Positions 9,103-18,123 of a stretch of 64,000 bases of DNA are shown piece by piece. The position numbers and the translations under genes are program-made. The notes under the pieces were generated by a model. The model saw nothing but the letters and a program-made list of their open reading frames with translations, ran no database searches and was not told the DNA's origin. Location of the stretch: the NCBI RefSeq assembly GCF_012849215.1, contig NZ_CP051682.1, positions 3,534,001 through 3,598,000 on the forward strand. The letters run 5' to 3'. How positions within the stretch are numbered: position 1 is the stretch's first letter; each line of letters opens with the position of its first letter. The stretch is from Mucilaginibacter robiniae (lineage in GTDB: Bacteria > Bacteroidota > Bacteroidia > Sphingobacteriales > Sphingobacteriaceae).

Positions 9103-9723
9103 ATGCGCATTATACTTTTCATCTCTTGCTTATTCTTCAGCGTTTGGGCAAATGCACAACTTAAAACACAAGTAGTAGCCAAAACTTCAGTTCCTAAAAG
9201 CCTCCGCTATCAGGGTAAGCCTGTGCAGGCTGTGCAATATCAGGATCAAACAGGTACTTACTTTGCGCTTACTACACAGACAGGCGAACAGCCGCAAAAA
9301 GGTGAAGAAGGAGCCAGGCAAGCGCACTTGTATGCTTATGTATACCAACTGAATGACAATGCCGCGCCTACATTGTTATGGCAATTACACGATTTGGTGA
9401 GTGATTGTATATTAGACTTGGAAGCCGAATTTGTACCAAGCTCAATTACTGTTACTGACCTCGACAAAAATGGTAAAGCCGAAGTGTGGGTGGGCTACCG
9501 GCTGAGTTGCCGTGGTGATATAAGCCCGAGCGATTTAAAACTTATTATGCACGAGGGTACCACAAAGTATGCTATGAGAGGTGTTGGAAAGCTGAAAGTA
9601 AATAACGTTCTTCAGACTGATGGTGGTGAAATTAGTAGTAACGATTTTATTAAAGGACCTACTGCTTTTAAACCATACGCCCGTCAGCTATGGAATAAGT
9701 ATGCCCTGGAGGTCATTAAGTAA
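9103..9723 (+). CDS. Secreted M949_RS01915-like protein
   Basis: A 206-residue protein with a signal peptide (MRIILFISCLFFSVWANAQ). The central VTDLDKNGKAEVWVGYRL is a calcium-binding, FG-GAP-like loop. The following RGDISPSDLKLIMHEG and KYAMRG resemble the Bacteroidota family named after M949_RS01915, whose surface-polysaccharide label is weakly founded. It is the last gene of the plus operon. Its stop at 9721-9723 is 1 bp from the stop of the convergent WG-repeat gene, leaving no room for a separate terminator. Confidence 0.7.
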   Translation: MRIILFISCLFFSVWANAQLKTQVVAKTSVPKSLRYQGKPVQAVQYQDQTGTYFALTTQTGEQPQKGEEGARQAHLYAYVYQLNDNAAPTLLWQLHDLVSDCILDLEAEFVPSSITVTDLDKNGKAEVWVGYRLSCRGDISPSDLKLIMHEGTTKYAMRGVGKLKVNNVLQTDGGEISSNDFIKGPTAFKPYARQLWNKYALEVIK

Positions 9724-9724
9724 G

Positions 9725-10837
9725 TTACTTGCTGTTCTTCCAAAATACGGCAATTAATTTATACCCACTTGCGGTTCGCAAAAACGAATAATGTTCCTGG
9801 TAGTTAAGTTGTCGGTTCTGGTCGTAGTAAGGTACAATTACATCGAATGATGGATATTTATCCTCATTGGCTTCACCGCAGTCAGTATAGTAAGCGCTAA
9901 ATGCTTTTTGTGTATAGGTAAGGGGATTAAGCTGCTCGATGCCAATTTGCACATCTGCCCATTTAGCCTTTATGGGTTGTAGTTTTTTTAATAACAGATT
10001 GTGGTAAGTATTTTGAAATGCCTTTCGGGAATAAAATTTACGAAGCTGTTGCTTGAATAAGCCTTCTACACAAATAAGTTCAAAATTATCAATGGTTTTA
10101 CCAGATTTTGCATAGGTAAGGTAATGTTGGTAAAACCATTGCCTAAACTCTTTTTCATAATTGATGAAAGAATAGTAATGGCCATCTTTCGTTTTCAATG
10201 AAACCTGTAATGTGGTATCGGCAGGTTGATTACTGATTTGCAGGGAATACCAATTTAAGTTTTCCAAACGCGTTATATCCAGGCTATCGGCTATGATGTT
10301 GCCTTTGGAGTTAATGAGTGCCGTTATGCCATTCCAGTACCAGTGCTCGCAAGGATTGCTGCTATCATCTATAGGCTTCCCATCTGAGCATACACGCTTT
10401 CCATTATATAGCACTACTGCCAATCCATTATAAAAGGGTTCGGCATCGCTGAACATAGCTGGTATAACCACTTCGCCGTTCGCTCCAAAAAAGCCTACCT
10501 TATCCGTTTTAGGGTCGCGAAATCTGATTTTGCCTTCCTGTTCACAATCGTACGTCATGTCCCACACATACAGGCTATCATTACCAACCTGTTTACCGTT
10601 TTTTAGCAGATAGTATGATTTAAGCCTGTGCTCATCAGTAACGGCAATAATGTTCCTGAATACATTGGCTCTAAGCAAAGTATTGAAGCGGGGCGCAATT
10701 TTGATAGTGCCTTGCTTATCCTTAAAGCCGTATAAATCCTTTTTAACATTGTAATAACTAAACCAATTATCGGTTTGCTGTGCAAACGCAGGTTTTATAA
10801 CGGCTAATAAAAGGGCAATGACTAACAGGGATTTCAT
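9725..10837 (-). CDS. Secreted WG-repeat protein
   Basis: A 370-residue protein with a signal peptide (MKSLLVIALLLAVIKPAFA). WG-type repeats are visible: LYGFKDKQGTIKIAPRFN near residue 35, KVGFFGANGEVVIPAMF near residue 115 with EPFYNGLAVVLYNGK after it, and a weaker one with ALINSKGNIIADS. The second half is not repetitive and resembles a small alpha+beta domain. WG repeats generally act as binding scaffolds. It is the last gene of a three-gene minus operon and converges with the plus operon with a 1-bp gap. Confidence 0.85.
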   Translation of the reverse strand: MKSLLVIALLLAVIKPAFAQQTDNWFSYYNVKKDLYGFKDKQGTIKIAPRFNTLLRANVFRNIIAVTDEHRLKSYYLLKNGKQVGNDSLYVWDMTYDCEQEGKIRFRDPKTDKVGFFGANGEVVIPAMFSDAEPFYNGLAVVLYNGKRVCSDGKPIDDSSNPCEHWYWNGITALINSKGNIIADSLDITRLENLNWYSLQISNQPADTTLQVSLKTKDGHYYSFINYEKEFRQWFYQHYLTYAKSGKTIDNFELICVEGLFKQQLRKFYSRKAFQNTYHNLLLKKLQPIKAKWADVQIGIEQLNPLTYTQKAFSAYYTDCGEANEDKYPSFDVIVPYYDQNRQLNYQEHYSFLRTASGYKLIAVFWKNSK

Positions 10838-10886
10838 TTGAACAATATGCGGGATATTAGGTTGCGGTTGAAGTCACGAGGCCATG

Positions 10887-11300
10887 TTACCGTGTCATCT
10901 TTACTGAGCCGGTACACACATCACCTTCAGGTATTCCAGTCAGCCAAACTCTTAAAAATTTAATGCGTTCTCTGGTCAGCTTTTCCAGGTATATAGATTT
11001 ACACATCGGTTCAGCCGATCCGTTGTTGATGCCAGTATCAGGATATCGAGCCTCTAGCTCAGCATCGCGAAGCTGAATCCATAACCGTTGTGCGGCTTTA
11101 AACTTTTTAATAAACAGGGGCTGGGTAGCGTAACTCTTTAAAATTTTTTGATAAACGATGTTTAATTCGCGGTCAGCTTTAACAAAGCCATTACCGGCTT
11201 CCATGTTCATGGTGCCTTGCGATTGTGCATATGCCCACGAAGTCATTGTAATAAACGCAACGATAAACCAAGCGACTTTTATACAAAGTATTCTTTTCAT
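10887..11300 (-). CDS. LprI/DUF1311-type periplasmic protein
   Basis: A 137-residue protein with a signal peptide (MKRILCIKVAWFIVAFITM, cleavage near SWAYAQ). ADRELNIVYQKIL followed by FKAAQRLWIQLRDAELEARY is the characteristic DUF1311 helical pattern. Two cysteines (MCKSIY and GDVCTG) may form a disulfide. Some members of this family (LprI) inhibit lysozyme, others are uncharacterised. It lies between a novel secreted protein and the WG-repeat gene in a minus operon, with gaps of 16 and 49 bp. Confidence 0.85.
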   Translation of the reverse strand: MKRILCIKVAWFIVAFITMTSWAYAQSQGTMNMEAGNGFVKADRELNIVYQKILKSYATQPLFIKKFKAAQRLWIQLRDAELEARYPDTGINNGSAEPMCKSIYLEKLTRERIKFLRVWLTGIPEGDVCTGSVKMTR

Positions 11301-11316
11301 AATATCTAATTTTTAA

Positions 11317-12099
11317 TTATTGCCACCAAGGGCGTTTTTCTTCGGCTAAAGCTTTTTTGCCTTTCGGCTTACCAACATCAGCCAATTTAGCCTCCATATA
11401 GTTTTGCCATCCGTTGTTAATGTATTTTTCGTTCACATAAAATTCACCGGCACCTGTGTCTAAACTGCCGCTTTCTGGAATGCGAAAATCGCCCCAATTG
11501 CAGGTTTTGCTTGCACCGCCGTTGTAGGGCGTCCAGCGGGCCGCACATTCGTTATTACTAAAACCATCTTCCGGTATTAAAGTATCATATGCAAGCTGCC
11601 CTTGTTTGTTGATATACCAGTTTGTGGTCATTTTACCCTTGATTGTTCCGCTTCCGGCCTGCTTAGGGTTTTCTTTAATATTAACCTCGCATATCAAGTA
11701 CCCATATTTGTACTGCGGATATTCCATATTAGGCTCTAAGTTTCTTTTTGCCTGTTTAACCGTAATGGTGCCACTAAAGCTGCAAATATTGTTTTTTACT
11801 CTCGTTTTACCCTGCACATTATACTGGTAAGAGTTTTTGACATCTTTCACTACCGAAGTATAGTGAATATAAAACCGCTGATAATTACTTCCTATAAAAC
11901 CTATTGGCTCTGGAAAAGTATCCCATGGGTTCGGAGCTCCAACAAAGTATATTTTAGGTGCATGCCACAAACTGGCTAAATTAGCCTTGCCAGCCTGGGC
12001 GTAGTAATCGGCAACCTTGCCTTGCGCTGCGCAGGTGATGGCTTCAACAAGCATCATACAAAAAAGTACAATAGGCTTGCGCATTAACTTTTTAAACAT
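11317..12099 (-). CDS. Secreted protein, duplicated uncharacterised family (copy 2)
   Basis: The start is chosen at the ATG at 12099 (MFKKLMRKPIVLFCMMLVE, cleavage near CAAQG), giving 260 residues. An ATG at 12084 is an alternative, while the open frame to 12201 overlaps the divergent gene and lacks a signal. It is a paralogue of 7074-7865 (NLASLW, NYQRFYIHY, VQGKTRV, GTITVKQA, MTTNWYIN, ALAEEKRPWWQ at the end). Compared with copy 1 it has extra cysteines (NNICSF, NNECAA, KTCNWG). It is the first gene of the minus operon with LprI and the WG-repeat protein. Confidence 0.8.
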   Translation of the reverse strand: MFKKLMRKPIVLFCMMLVEAITCAAQGKVADYYAQAGKANLASLWHAPKIYFVGAPNPWDTFPEPIGFIGSNYQRFYIHYTSVVKDVKNSYQYNVQGKTRVKNNICSFSGTITVKQAKRNLEPNMEYPQYKYGYLICEVNIKENPKQAGSGTIKGKMTTNWYINKQGQLAYDTLIPEDGFSNNECAARWTPYNGGASKTCNWGDFRIPESGSLDTGAGEFYVNEKYINNGWQNYMEAKLADVGKPKGKKALAEEKRPWWQ

Positions 12100-12199
12100 G
12101 AACTCAGAAATATGATAAAACGTTGGGCGTAAGCTGACTGTAGGAAGTGATTTCATGGAAGTAAAACATGAAATGCACTTTAAATGTTTACCAGCCAGC

Positions 12200-13414
12200 A
12201 TGGCTAAAGATATTAAAGCAGTAAAGTGCCCGCATTGCGGCAGTATTTATAAAACCGAAACCAAGCCTGATTTTTACCGTTGCCAAAACTGCGGTACTGA
12301 ATATTTCATCGACAGCGATGATGTGCACATCTACCACCATCATCAACCGGTTACTCCTGTGCAAAGTTCGGCACAGGTTAATACTAAGCTACCGGTTTAT
12401 ATACTGATAGGTGCGGTTGCGTTTATTGTAATTATGTACTTTGTGACTATGCTTTTTCAACCTAAAAGCACGAGCACTTATAACAGCTATAGTACTTACA
12501 AAACGCCTCGTATGCAATACGGCAGCATAGTTTACATGAACACGGCTACGGGTAATCCGGTTTATTTACGAACCGGTGCAGATCAGATTGATAAGGGCAA
12601 CAACAAAACCGAAATGGAGATGCACGCACAATTCAATGACCCAATTACGGGTAAAGTAATTGTTGACCGGGTGATAGATGAGCCGTATAAAGGTGATTTG
12701 CGGTGTGATCTTAAAGTGAAAACTTACCAGACCGACCTGACGTACGCCATAGGTTGTAATGCAACCTTGTTCCAGCTGGATACCCGGAATAATAATTTGA
12801 TTGATATTACACAAAGTATTTTTAAGACATATCCGCAGTTAAGCTCGGGTGTAGCCAGGCTGGAGTTTGATTATGATAAAGACATGATCAATGTAATGAA
12901 TAACGAAGGCGACAGCTACCATTACTTTCCAACGCTTAAAAAATTGGTGAGCAGCAATGAGCAGGCCGAACAAATTTGGCAAAAGCAATTTGATCGGCAT
13001 TTTTTCGAATTTGGTTATTTAGGCAGTTATTTTGATGAACATAAATACAACCAGCTAATTGAAAACAAATACTCTCATGTAACCGGCCAGTTACTGCAAC
13101 GCAACTTAACTCCGGGTAGGAGGTACTTCGACCCGAAAATTATTTATCAAGATGGTAAAAATCTGTTGATTACTGTTCATACCACAGCGGCCTCTAATGC
13201 GCCAATAAGTATTCAAAATATTGATGTGACCACCGGGAAAATTAATTGGGTTTTACCACCCGACCAGTACTATCTATATTCTACAATCAAATGCAAACAA
13301 GGCTTTGCCATTGAATATCGTAAGGATGAAGAAGCAGATTATGCACACGGTGTACTGGTGATATCCAACACTGGCAAGCTCATTCATAATTATCAGTTGG
13401 GCCGTACGGAATAA
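12200..13414 (+). CDS. Zinc-ribbon membrane protein, partner of SPFH protein
   Basis: The start is taken at the ATG at 12200 (MAKDIKAVKCPHCGS), giving 404 residues. An ATG at 12155 in frame would add 15 residues. The N-terminal zinc ribbon has the CPHC-x(16)-CQNC pattern. A His-rich linker and one transmembrane helix follow (about residues 68-90, LPVYILIGAVAFIVIMYFV). The large C-terminal part is predicted beta-rich and extracytoplasmic. It is 31 bp upstream of the SPFH-SHOCT gene. In Bacillus subtilis the SPFH protein YdjI is encoded with the zinc-ribbon membrane protein YdjG, so this pair may be a distant analogue. Confidence 0.8.
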   Translation: MAKDIKAVKCPHCGSIYKTETKPDFYRCQNCGTEYFIDSDDVHIYHHHQPVTPVQSSAQVNTKLPVYILIGAVAFIVIMYFVTMLFQPKSTSTYNSYSTYKTPRMQYGSIVYMNTATGNPVYLRTGADQIDKGNNKTEMEMHAQFNDPITGKVIVDRVIDEPYKGDLRCDLKVKTYQTDLTYAIGCNATLFQLDTRNNNLIDITQSIFKTYPQLSSGVARLEFDYDKDMINVMNNEGDSYHYFPTLKKLVSSNEQAEQIWQKQFDRHFFEFGYLGSYFDEHKYNQLIENKYSHVTGQLLQRNLTPGRRYFDPKIIYQDGKNLLITVHTTAASNAPISIQNIDVTTGKINWVLPPDQYYLYSTIKCKQGFAIEYRKDEEADYAHGVLVISNTGKLIHNYQLGRTE

Positions 13415-13445
13415 TAATAAAATTAACAATCACAACTTAAACGCA

Positions 13446-14444
13446 ATGGGATTTACCGATTTTTTTAAAGGGCAATTTGCTACCATTATTGAATGGGCTA
13501 ACCAACCGCAACAGGTATTGTTCTTTAAGTTTCCTTTCAAGAGCGACGAAATCAAAAATGCCAGTAAGCTCATTATTGGGCCCGGGCAGGGATGCCTGCT
13601 GGTTTATGAAGGCAAGGTAACCGGTGTGTTGGATACAGAGGGTATTTATACCATGCAAACCGACAATGATCCTTTTATTACCTCGCTGTTTAAACTAATG
13701 CAAGGTTTTGAAAGCGAACATAAATTAAAAATTTATTTTTACCGTAAGTCCGAAGTGGTTAACCAAGGCTGGGGTACATCAAGCAGGGTGAAGTACGAGG
13801 AGCCGGTTTACCATTTTCCGGTTAGTTTAGGTGCTTACGGAAATTACTCCTTCAAACTCACCGATGCCAAATTGTTTTTGACAGAAATAGTAGGATTGTC
13901 AGACGTATATACTACTACGCAAGCGCAAATGCTCATACAATCGCGTATTGAACAACAGCTTACTGTTACATTGGCTACGGCGGCATACTCTATTTTACAA
14001 ATTGATAGTAAGTTGAATGAGTTGTCAGCGGAGCTGAAAGCACAGATGAACGTTAGTTTTACAGAACTGGGTTTTGAACTGACCAATATGCGCATACAGG
14101 GCGCATCATTCGATCAGCAAACGCAGCAACAGCTCAATCAAATTGCCAATGCCCAGGCTGGTAATCTCGCCGCCGAACAAGCTGGATTAAGCTACACCGA
14201 AATGGAAAAGCTTCAAGCCCTGCGCGATGCCGCTCGTAATGATAGCGGTATTGCCGGTGCTGGTTTGCAGTTCAATTTAGGGAACTACTTGGGTAATAGC
14301 GCTAATGAAACAAAATTATCATCTACCGAAACGCAGCCCGATGCGGTAGCTCAATTGCAAAAGCTTAAAATATTGCTTGATCAGGGCATACTAACTGTTG
14401 AAGAGTTTGAGGCGAAAAAGAGACAATGGCTCGATAAATTGTAA
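13446..14444 (+). CDS. SPFH-domain protein with C-terminal SHOCT motif
   Basis: A 332-residue soluble protein of the YdjI/'virion core' SPFH type (COG4260-like). It begins MGFTDFFKGQFATIIEW, then has an SPFH/band-7 body (GPGQGCLLVYEGKVTGVLDTEG and later ELSAELKAQMNVSFTELG). A Gln/Ala-rich helical stretch follows at about residues 215-255. The last 30 residues (LKILLDQGILTVEEFEAKK) are a SHOCT motif, typical of oligomerising membrane-associated proteins. There is no transmembrane segment, so membrane recruitment probably depends on a partner such as the preceding zinc-ribbon protein. It is the second of four plus-strand genes. Confidence 0.9.
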   Translation: MGFTDFFKGQFATIIEWANQPQQVLFFKFPFKSDEIKNASKLIIGPGQGCLLVYEGKVTGVLDTEGIYTMQTDNDPFITSLFKLMQGFESEHKLKIYFYRKSEVVNQGWGTSSRVKYEEPVYHFPVSLGAYGNYSFKLTDAKLFLTEIVGLSDVYTTTQAQMLIQSRIEQQLTVTLATAAYSILQIDSKLNELSAELKAQMNVSFTELGFELTNMRIQGASFDQQTQQQLNQIANAQAGNLAAEQAGLSYTEMEKLQALRDAARNDSGIAGAGLQFNLGNYLGNSANETKLSSTETQPDAVAQLQKLKILLDQGILTVEEFEAKKRQWLDKL

Positions 14445-14454
14445 ATTAAAACCG

Positions 14455-14889
14455 ATGAAAATACAGTATTTCTACATAGGCTTATTGCTTTGCCTGACAG
14501 GTTCAGTAATAGCTTCGTGTCAGCCGCAGAAAAAGAAAAACGCCCAGCAAATTAGCCAGGCAGCAGCGGTTAAACCAGCTGCATCGAACCCCGAAGATCA
14601 AGTTGTAGATTTGGTAATGAATCTGGAAGAAGTGAAACGTAAAAGCGCAGAAGTAGAAAAAGAAAGCAAAGGTAAAAGGCATCTATCAGGTTACGTAGAA
14701 ACAGCACCTACTATTAAAGATCCCAATTATTGGGTAAAAATAGCTGAAGATAATGGAGGTAGCTATGTAGCTTATTACACATTTGCTGTCGATAGCAAAA
14801 CGCATAGTATCCGTTATTATGACGTGGTTCAAGATAGCCTTGTCTCCCTAAGTCAATGGCGTCAATCAACACCGGCTGATGAGCGCTAG
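14455..14889 (+). CDS. Small lipoprotein of unknown function
   Basis: The start is placed at the ATG at 14455, 10 bp after the SPFH stop. This gives a type II signal (MKIQYFYIGLLLCLTGSVIASC) and 144 residues. The frame extends upstream into the SPFH gene, but that start would lack the signal. The mature protein has a charged helical segment (VMNLEEVKRKSAEVEKESKGK) and a C-terminal half with alternating Tyr and polar residues. The family is not recognised. It is the third gene of the SPFH operon. Confidence 0.7.
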   Translation: MKIQYFYIGLLLCLTGSVIASCQPQKKKNAQQISQAAAVKPAASNPEDQVVDLVMNLEEVKRKSAEVEKESKGKRHLSGYVETAPTIKDPNYWVKIAEDNGGSYVAYYTFAVDSKTHSIRYYDVVQDSLVSLSQWRQSTPADER

Positions 14890-14927
14890 TAAATACAGCT
14901 TAAACAAAAACTATTTAATATACATTA

Positions 14928-15359
14928 ATGAAAAAAAGTATCGGCTTATTACTGCTTTTGACACTGCCTTTTTTATCACCAGCACAAAACCTTACAGCAG
15001 ACAAGGGTGCTGCTATGCTTAAAACATTTTATACGGCTTACATATCTTTGTCGTCAGGAGAAAATGCTGATTTGGAAGCAAGTGAGGCAAAGCTGCTTGC
15101 CCTCAGGCGTAAGTATTGTACCCCAGCATGTTTAAAGCAATTTAAAATTTTGGTTGAAGAAACTGATGGTGATCCCATTATCAAAGCGCAGGATAGTTAC
15201 AAAGAGCTCATTAAGACTTTAGTAATTAAAAAGGATTTAAAGAAGCCTAATCGTTACGCGGTTTCTTACATTGACCTACAAGGCACGCATGAAAAGACCA
15301 CTATTTATGTGACATTAATTGAGCAAAGCGGTGCACTCAAAATCGCGCATCTGGAATAA
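14928..15359 (+). CDS. Secreted DUF3828-like protein
   Basis: A 143-residue protein with a signal peptide (MKKSIGLLLLLTLPFLSPAQ). FYTAYIS, a YCTPACLKQFK segment and DGDPIIKAQD match the general pattern of DUF3828 proteins, which are small periplasmic proteins of unknown role. Two cysteines three residues apart may form a disulfide. It closes the four-gene plus operon that starts with the zinc-ribbon gene. A weak GC-rich dyad (TAGCC/GGCTA) near 15402-15446 follows. Confidence 0.7.
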   Translation: MKKSIGLLLLLTLPFLSPAQNLTADKGAAMLKTFYTAYISLSSGENADLEASEAKLLALRRKYCTPACLKQFKILVEETDGDPIIKAQDSYKELIKTLVIKKDLKKPNRYAVSYIDLQGTHEKTTIYVTLIEQSGALKIAHLE

Positions 15360-15459
15360 GTTGTTAGCTTCTTTTTGAATCGAAATTTTTAAAAAAATAT
15401 TAGTAGCCAAGGCTGGGAGCTGATGCACCCGATGCCCCGGCTATCTGAAAAGCTTTTTA

Positions 15460-18123
15460 TTAGGGATTACTGCGTATAAAATCGCTTAGGTAACTACACT
15501 CATTTGCAGCTTTTCTATAGAATGCAGTGGTTTTATACTGCTGCATTTCTTTAAAATAACTGTTTTTCTTCAACTGCGTCATGTACTCTTTTGAGCGTTT
15601 GTCGTAAGTGTCATAGTTATCCATAAATGATGGTGCTTTGTGTTCTTTTTGTGCACACTTGGCGGCCATAAAAGTGCATCTGGCCTTCATTTCCGGATCA
15701 TTGCTTAACGCTCTCGCTTTTAAATAGTATTGCAACGCCCGTGAGGTATTAATATAATCTTCATCATAATAATAAAGCGGTTCCCGACCAAAATCATAAG
15801 CCGACCATTGGTAAGCAATAAGGCCCCATGAGTTGCCGTAGGTTGATGTATTGTATAAACCGTTTGCTATTAAATAATAAGTATCTGCTTTAGGCTCTGC
15901 TTTCAATTGACTTTCCAGCGCTGTCATTCTTTGGGCAAAGGTTAGTTTGGTGTAGCGCTTGCCGGCAAAGTATTTTGGATAATCATTAATCTCCACATAA
16001 AACGGATCACCCTGATAGCTTTCTCCATCGCTATAATAATCCTGTCCATTGTATGAGGCACTCATCAATTTTCCGTTTTTAACGTGTTGAAACGCTGTGG
16101 TTGCTTCCGGATAGTGGTGTTCGCGTAATGCAATTGTACCTAAAAGCTCATAAAGGTTATCCGCATCAACCCGCTTTAGCCCGTTGCTTAAAAAAGATAA
16201 GTAGCGTTCGGCAGGTCGTTTCATTTTCCAGCTAATAAGTTGATTTAAATGGTAGGAGTGAAGGTAATGAAACCAGAAATCAGGCATATTCCTGGTTATA
16301 TACCAATTATAATTTGCCACGTTACCATTGTTACTATTGAGCATGGCCAGCGCAGCTTTGGTAGTATCACCCTGACGCAGGTAGGCTGGCGCCAGCACAT
16401 AAGTGTAAAAGTTGCGCTCGGTAACAGCAAAATGGTTGTAGTTATTAGTATTTTCAGGATAAACATCAGCTTTGGCTTTTTCGCCGCTGGCTGCTTTGCC
16501 GCGCAACCACTGTAAAGAAGGGAGAAGTGAAGCTTCATCAACCGACTTAACCTGCTTCATGCGTTGAGCAGACAAAAGCAAGTTTAAAACTTGTTTCTGA
16601 TCAACCAGTTTACCAGTCAAGTTTTGCCCTTCTAATTTGTTTAAGGCAGATAATCCATCGTCGGGTCGGTTTTGCATAAAATATAAGTAAGCATCTGCTA
16701 ATGCACCTATCTGCGGTTCCGGATACTGCGCGTCACTGGTTAACTTGGTACAAAAGCTTCTTAATTTTTCAATATGATCGTTGTATTTGGTTTTAACGCT
16801 ATCGGGCATAGTCACGAAAAAGCTGCCTTGTGATAGTTTTTGTGTTTCAAACTCAGTTCTGGGGCGACTTACGGCAAACCATATCAAGCAAGCTGCACCA
16901 GCAAGTGCTAGAAAGCCTCCGGCTATTTTTATGCTTGATTGTTTAGACTGTTTTTTAAAAGAAATAATGAGTGTAACCAACCCTGCAAACAAAACAAATA
17001 TGCCGGTCCATAGAAGCCATTTTTTTGTGCTCGAATGTGGTTGAAGATAGGATTTTTTAATTGACTGTTCACTGTAAAACTGATCAGTGTTATTGCTTAG
17101 CGCCGGTGTTAAATAATATTCTTCAAGTTTATTAATCTCCCTCACCAGCAGAGTGCCAACCATTGGCGATGATGGCATATTATGATATACCTGCTCCAAG
17201 TTCTCAATTTCAATTTCCGGATTGGAAAAACCTTTAATTGCGTATAAGTGTGCTTTTTCTTCTGCTGTATGGGCAAGCTTTAATACTTCTGTAAATGGTG
17301 CGTTAATGTAGTAGTAATTTCGGTAAGCTTGTACCCGGCGTTCCGGATAATTGGCAAAAACTTTAGAGAACAAGTAAGCAGCTTGCGTAGTGTCGCCCAA
17401 TCGTCGCTTTTCACCGGCTTGGTAAGATAGAGCCCAACCTTTAATATGGCTTTTAGAAGGTAAGGCGGCAATATGCTGTTCGTAAATTATGTTTGCCTGT
17501 TCATAATACCGGCCGTAATGAAACAAACGCTGAGCCTGATAGTAATATCTGAGCTTAATAAAGCCATCGTTTACCGTACCTGCGGCTGCTAATGCTTTCT
17601 GGGCTGCGTTGGCTATTGCTGCTGTATCAATTGGTGCCGGATTCCATTCATCATAGGTTGTATTAGCCAGTGGTTCAACTTCAAGGGCAAATTTAAAGTA
17701 CTGCAACGCTGCCTGATGTGCCGGCTGCTTTAAACTTTGTAAAAAGGTATTGTTTGCTAACTTACCTGTCATAGGTAATTCCTGATCCAAATCTTGAATT
17801 AAATTCTGCTTGGCTGCACTATCCAACTCATACATTACTTTTTTTACATCGCCTGCTGTTACCGGTTGCTCTAAATAACGAGCCCACTCTGCCGAGTTGA
17901 TTGTGGCTTCGCTTTCCGGTTCATCGTCAGTATAAGTAAACCGGTAATCGGTAAAATAAAATGCGCCGAAATCTTTTTTGCTTTGAATGTTGGGGTTGAA
18001 AAACGAAGTATAATAATCATAAGGGTCGGGCTCGTCCGAACAGGCTACAAGAACGGCTATGCCTAGCAATAAGCAGCCTGTAATACTAACGAAATAAAGC
18101 AGCAGTTTTTTCCAAAGTTTCAT
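15460..18123 (-). CDS. Large helical-repeat membrane lipoprotein, uncharacterised
   Basis: An 887-residue protein. The N-terminus is hydrophobic and ends in a lipobox-like VLVAC before SDEPDPYDYYTSFF. Two transmembrane helices lie in the middle (about residues 365-390 and 395-415), splitting the protein into two soluble helical halves. Many paired helices with Ala/Leu/Tyr (for example AAQKALAAAGT, YLKARALSND, AKCAQKEH) suggest TPR-like repeats. The family is not known to me. Its start overlaps the upstream gene (18086-19114) by 38 bp, so the two are co-expressed and likely interact. Confidence 0.75.
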   Translation of the reverse strand: MKLWKKLLLYFVSITGCLLLGIAVLVACSDEPDPYDYYTSFFNPNIQSKKDFGAFYFTDYRFTYTDDEPESEATINSAEWARYLEQPVTAGDVKKVMYELDSAAKQNLIQDLDQELPMTGKLANNTFLQSLKQPAHQAALQYFKFALEVEPLANTTYDEWNPAPIDTAAIANAAQKALAAAGTVNDGFIKLRYYYQAQRLFHYGRYYEQANIIYEQHIAALPSKSHIKGWALSYQAGEKRRLGDTTQAAYLFSKVFANYPERRVQAYRNYYYINAPFTEVLKLAHTAEEKAHLYAIKGFSNPEIEIENLEQVYHNMPSSPMVGTLLVREINKLEEYYLTPALSNNTDQFYSEQSIKKSYLQPHSSTKKWLLWTGIFVLFAGLVTLIISFKKQSKQSSIKIAGGFLALAGAACLIWFAVSRPRTEFETQKLSQGSFFVTMPDSVKTKYNDHIEKLRSFCTKLTSDAQYPEPQIGALADAYLYFMQNRPDDGLSALNKLEGQNLTGKLVDQKQVLNLLLSAQRMKQVKSVDEASLLPSLQWLRGKAASGEKAKADVYPENTNNYNHFAVTERNFYTYVLAPAYLRQGDTTKAALAMLNSNNGNVANYNWYITRNMPDFWFHYLHSYHLNQLISWKMKRPAERYLSFLSNGLKRVDADNLYELLGTIALREHHYPEATTAFQHVKNGKLMSASYNGQDYYSDGESYQGDPFYVEINDYPKYFAGKRYTKLTFAQRMTALESQLKAEPKADTYYLIANGLYNTSTYGNSWGLIAYQWSAYDFGREPLYYYDEDYINTSRALQYYLKARALSNDPEMKARCTFMAAKCAQKEHKAPSFMDNYDTYDKRSKEYMTQLKKNSYFKEMQQYKTTAFYRKAANECSYLSDFIRSNP

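Noticed and set aside
9719-9731. AAGTAAGTTACTT palindrome at the convergent stops
   Set aside because: It arises from two facing stop codons (TAA) and their neighbouring bases. Too short to be a terminator.
16249-16541. Plus- and minus-strand frames inside the 887-residue lipoprotein gene
   Set aside because: They are out-of-frame shadows of a long gene with consistent protein text.
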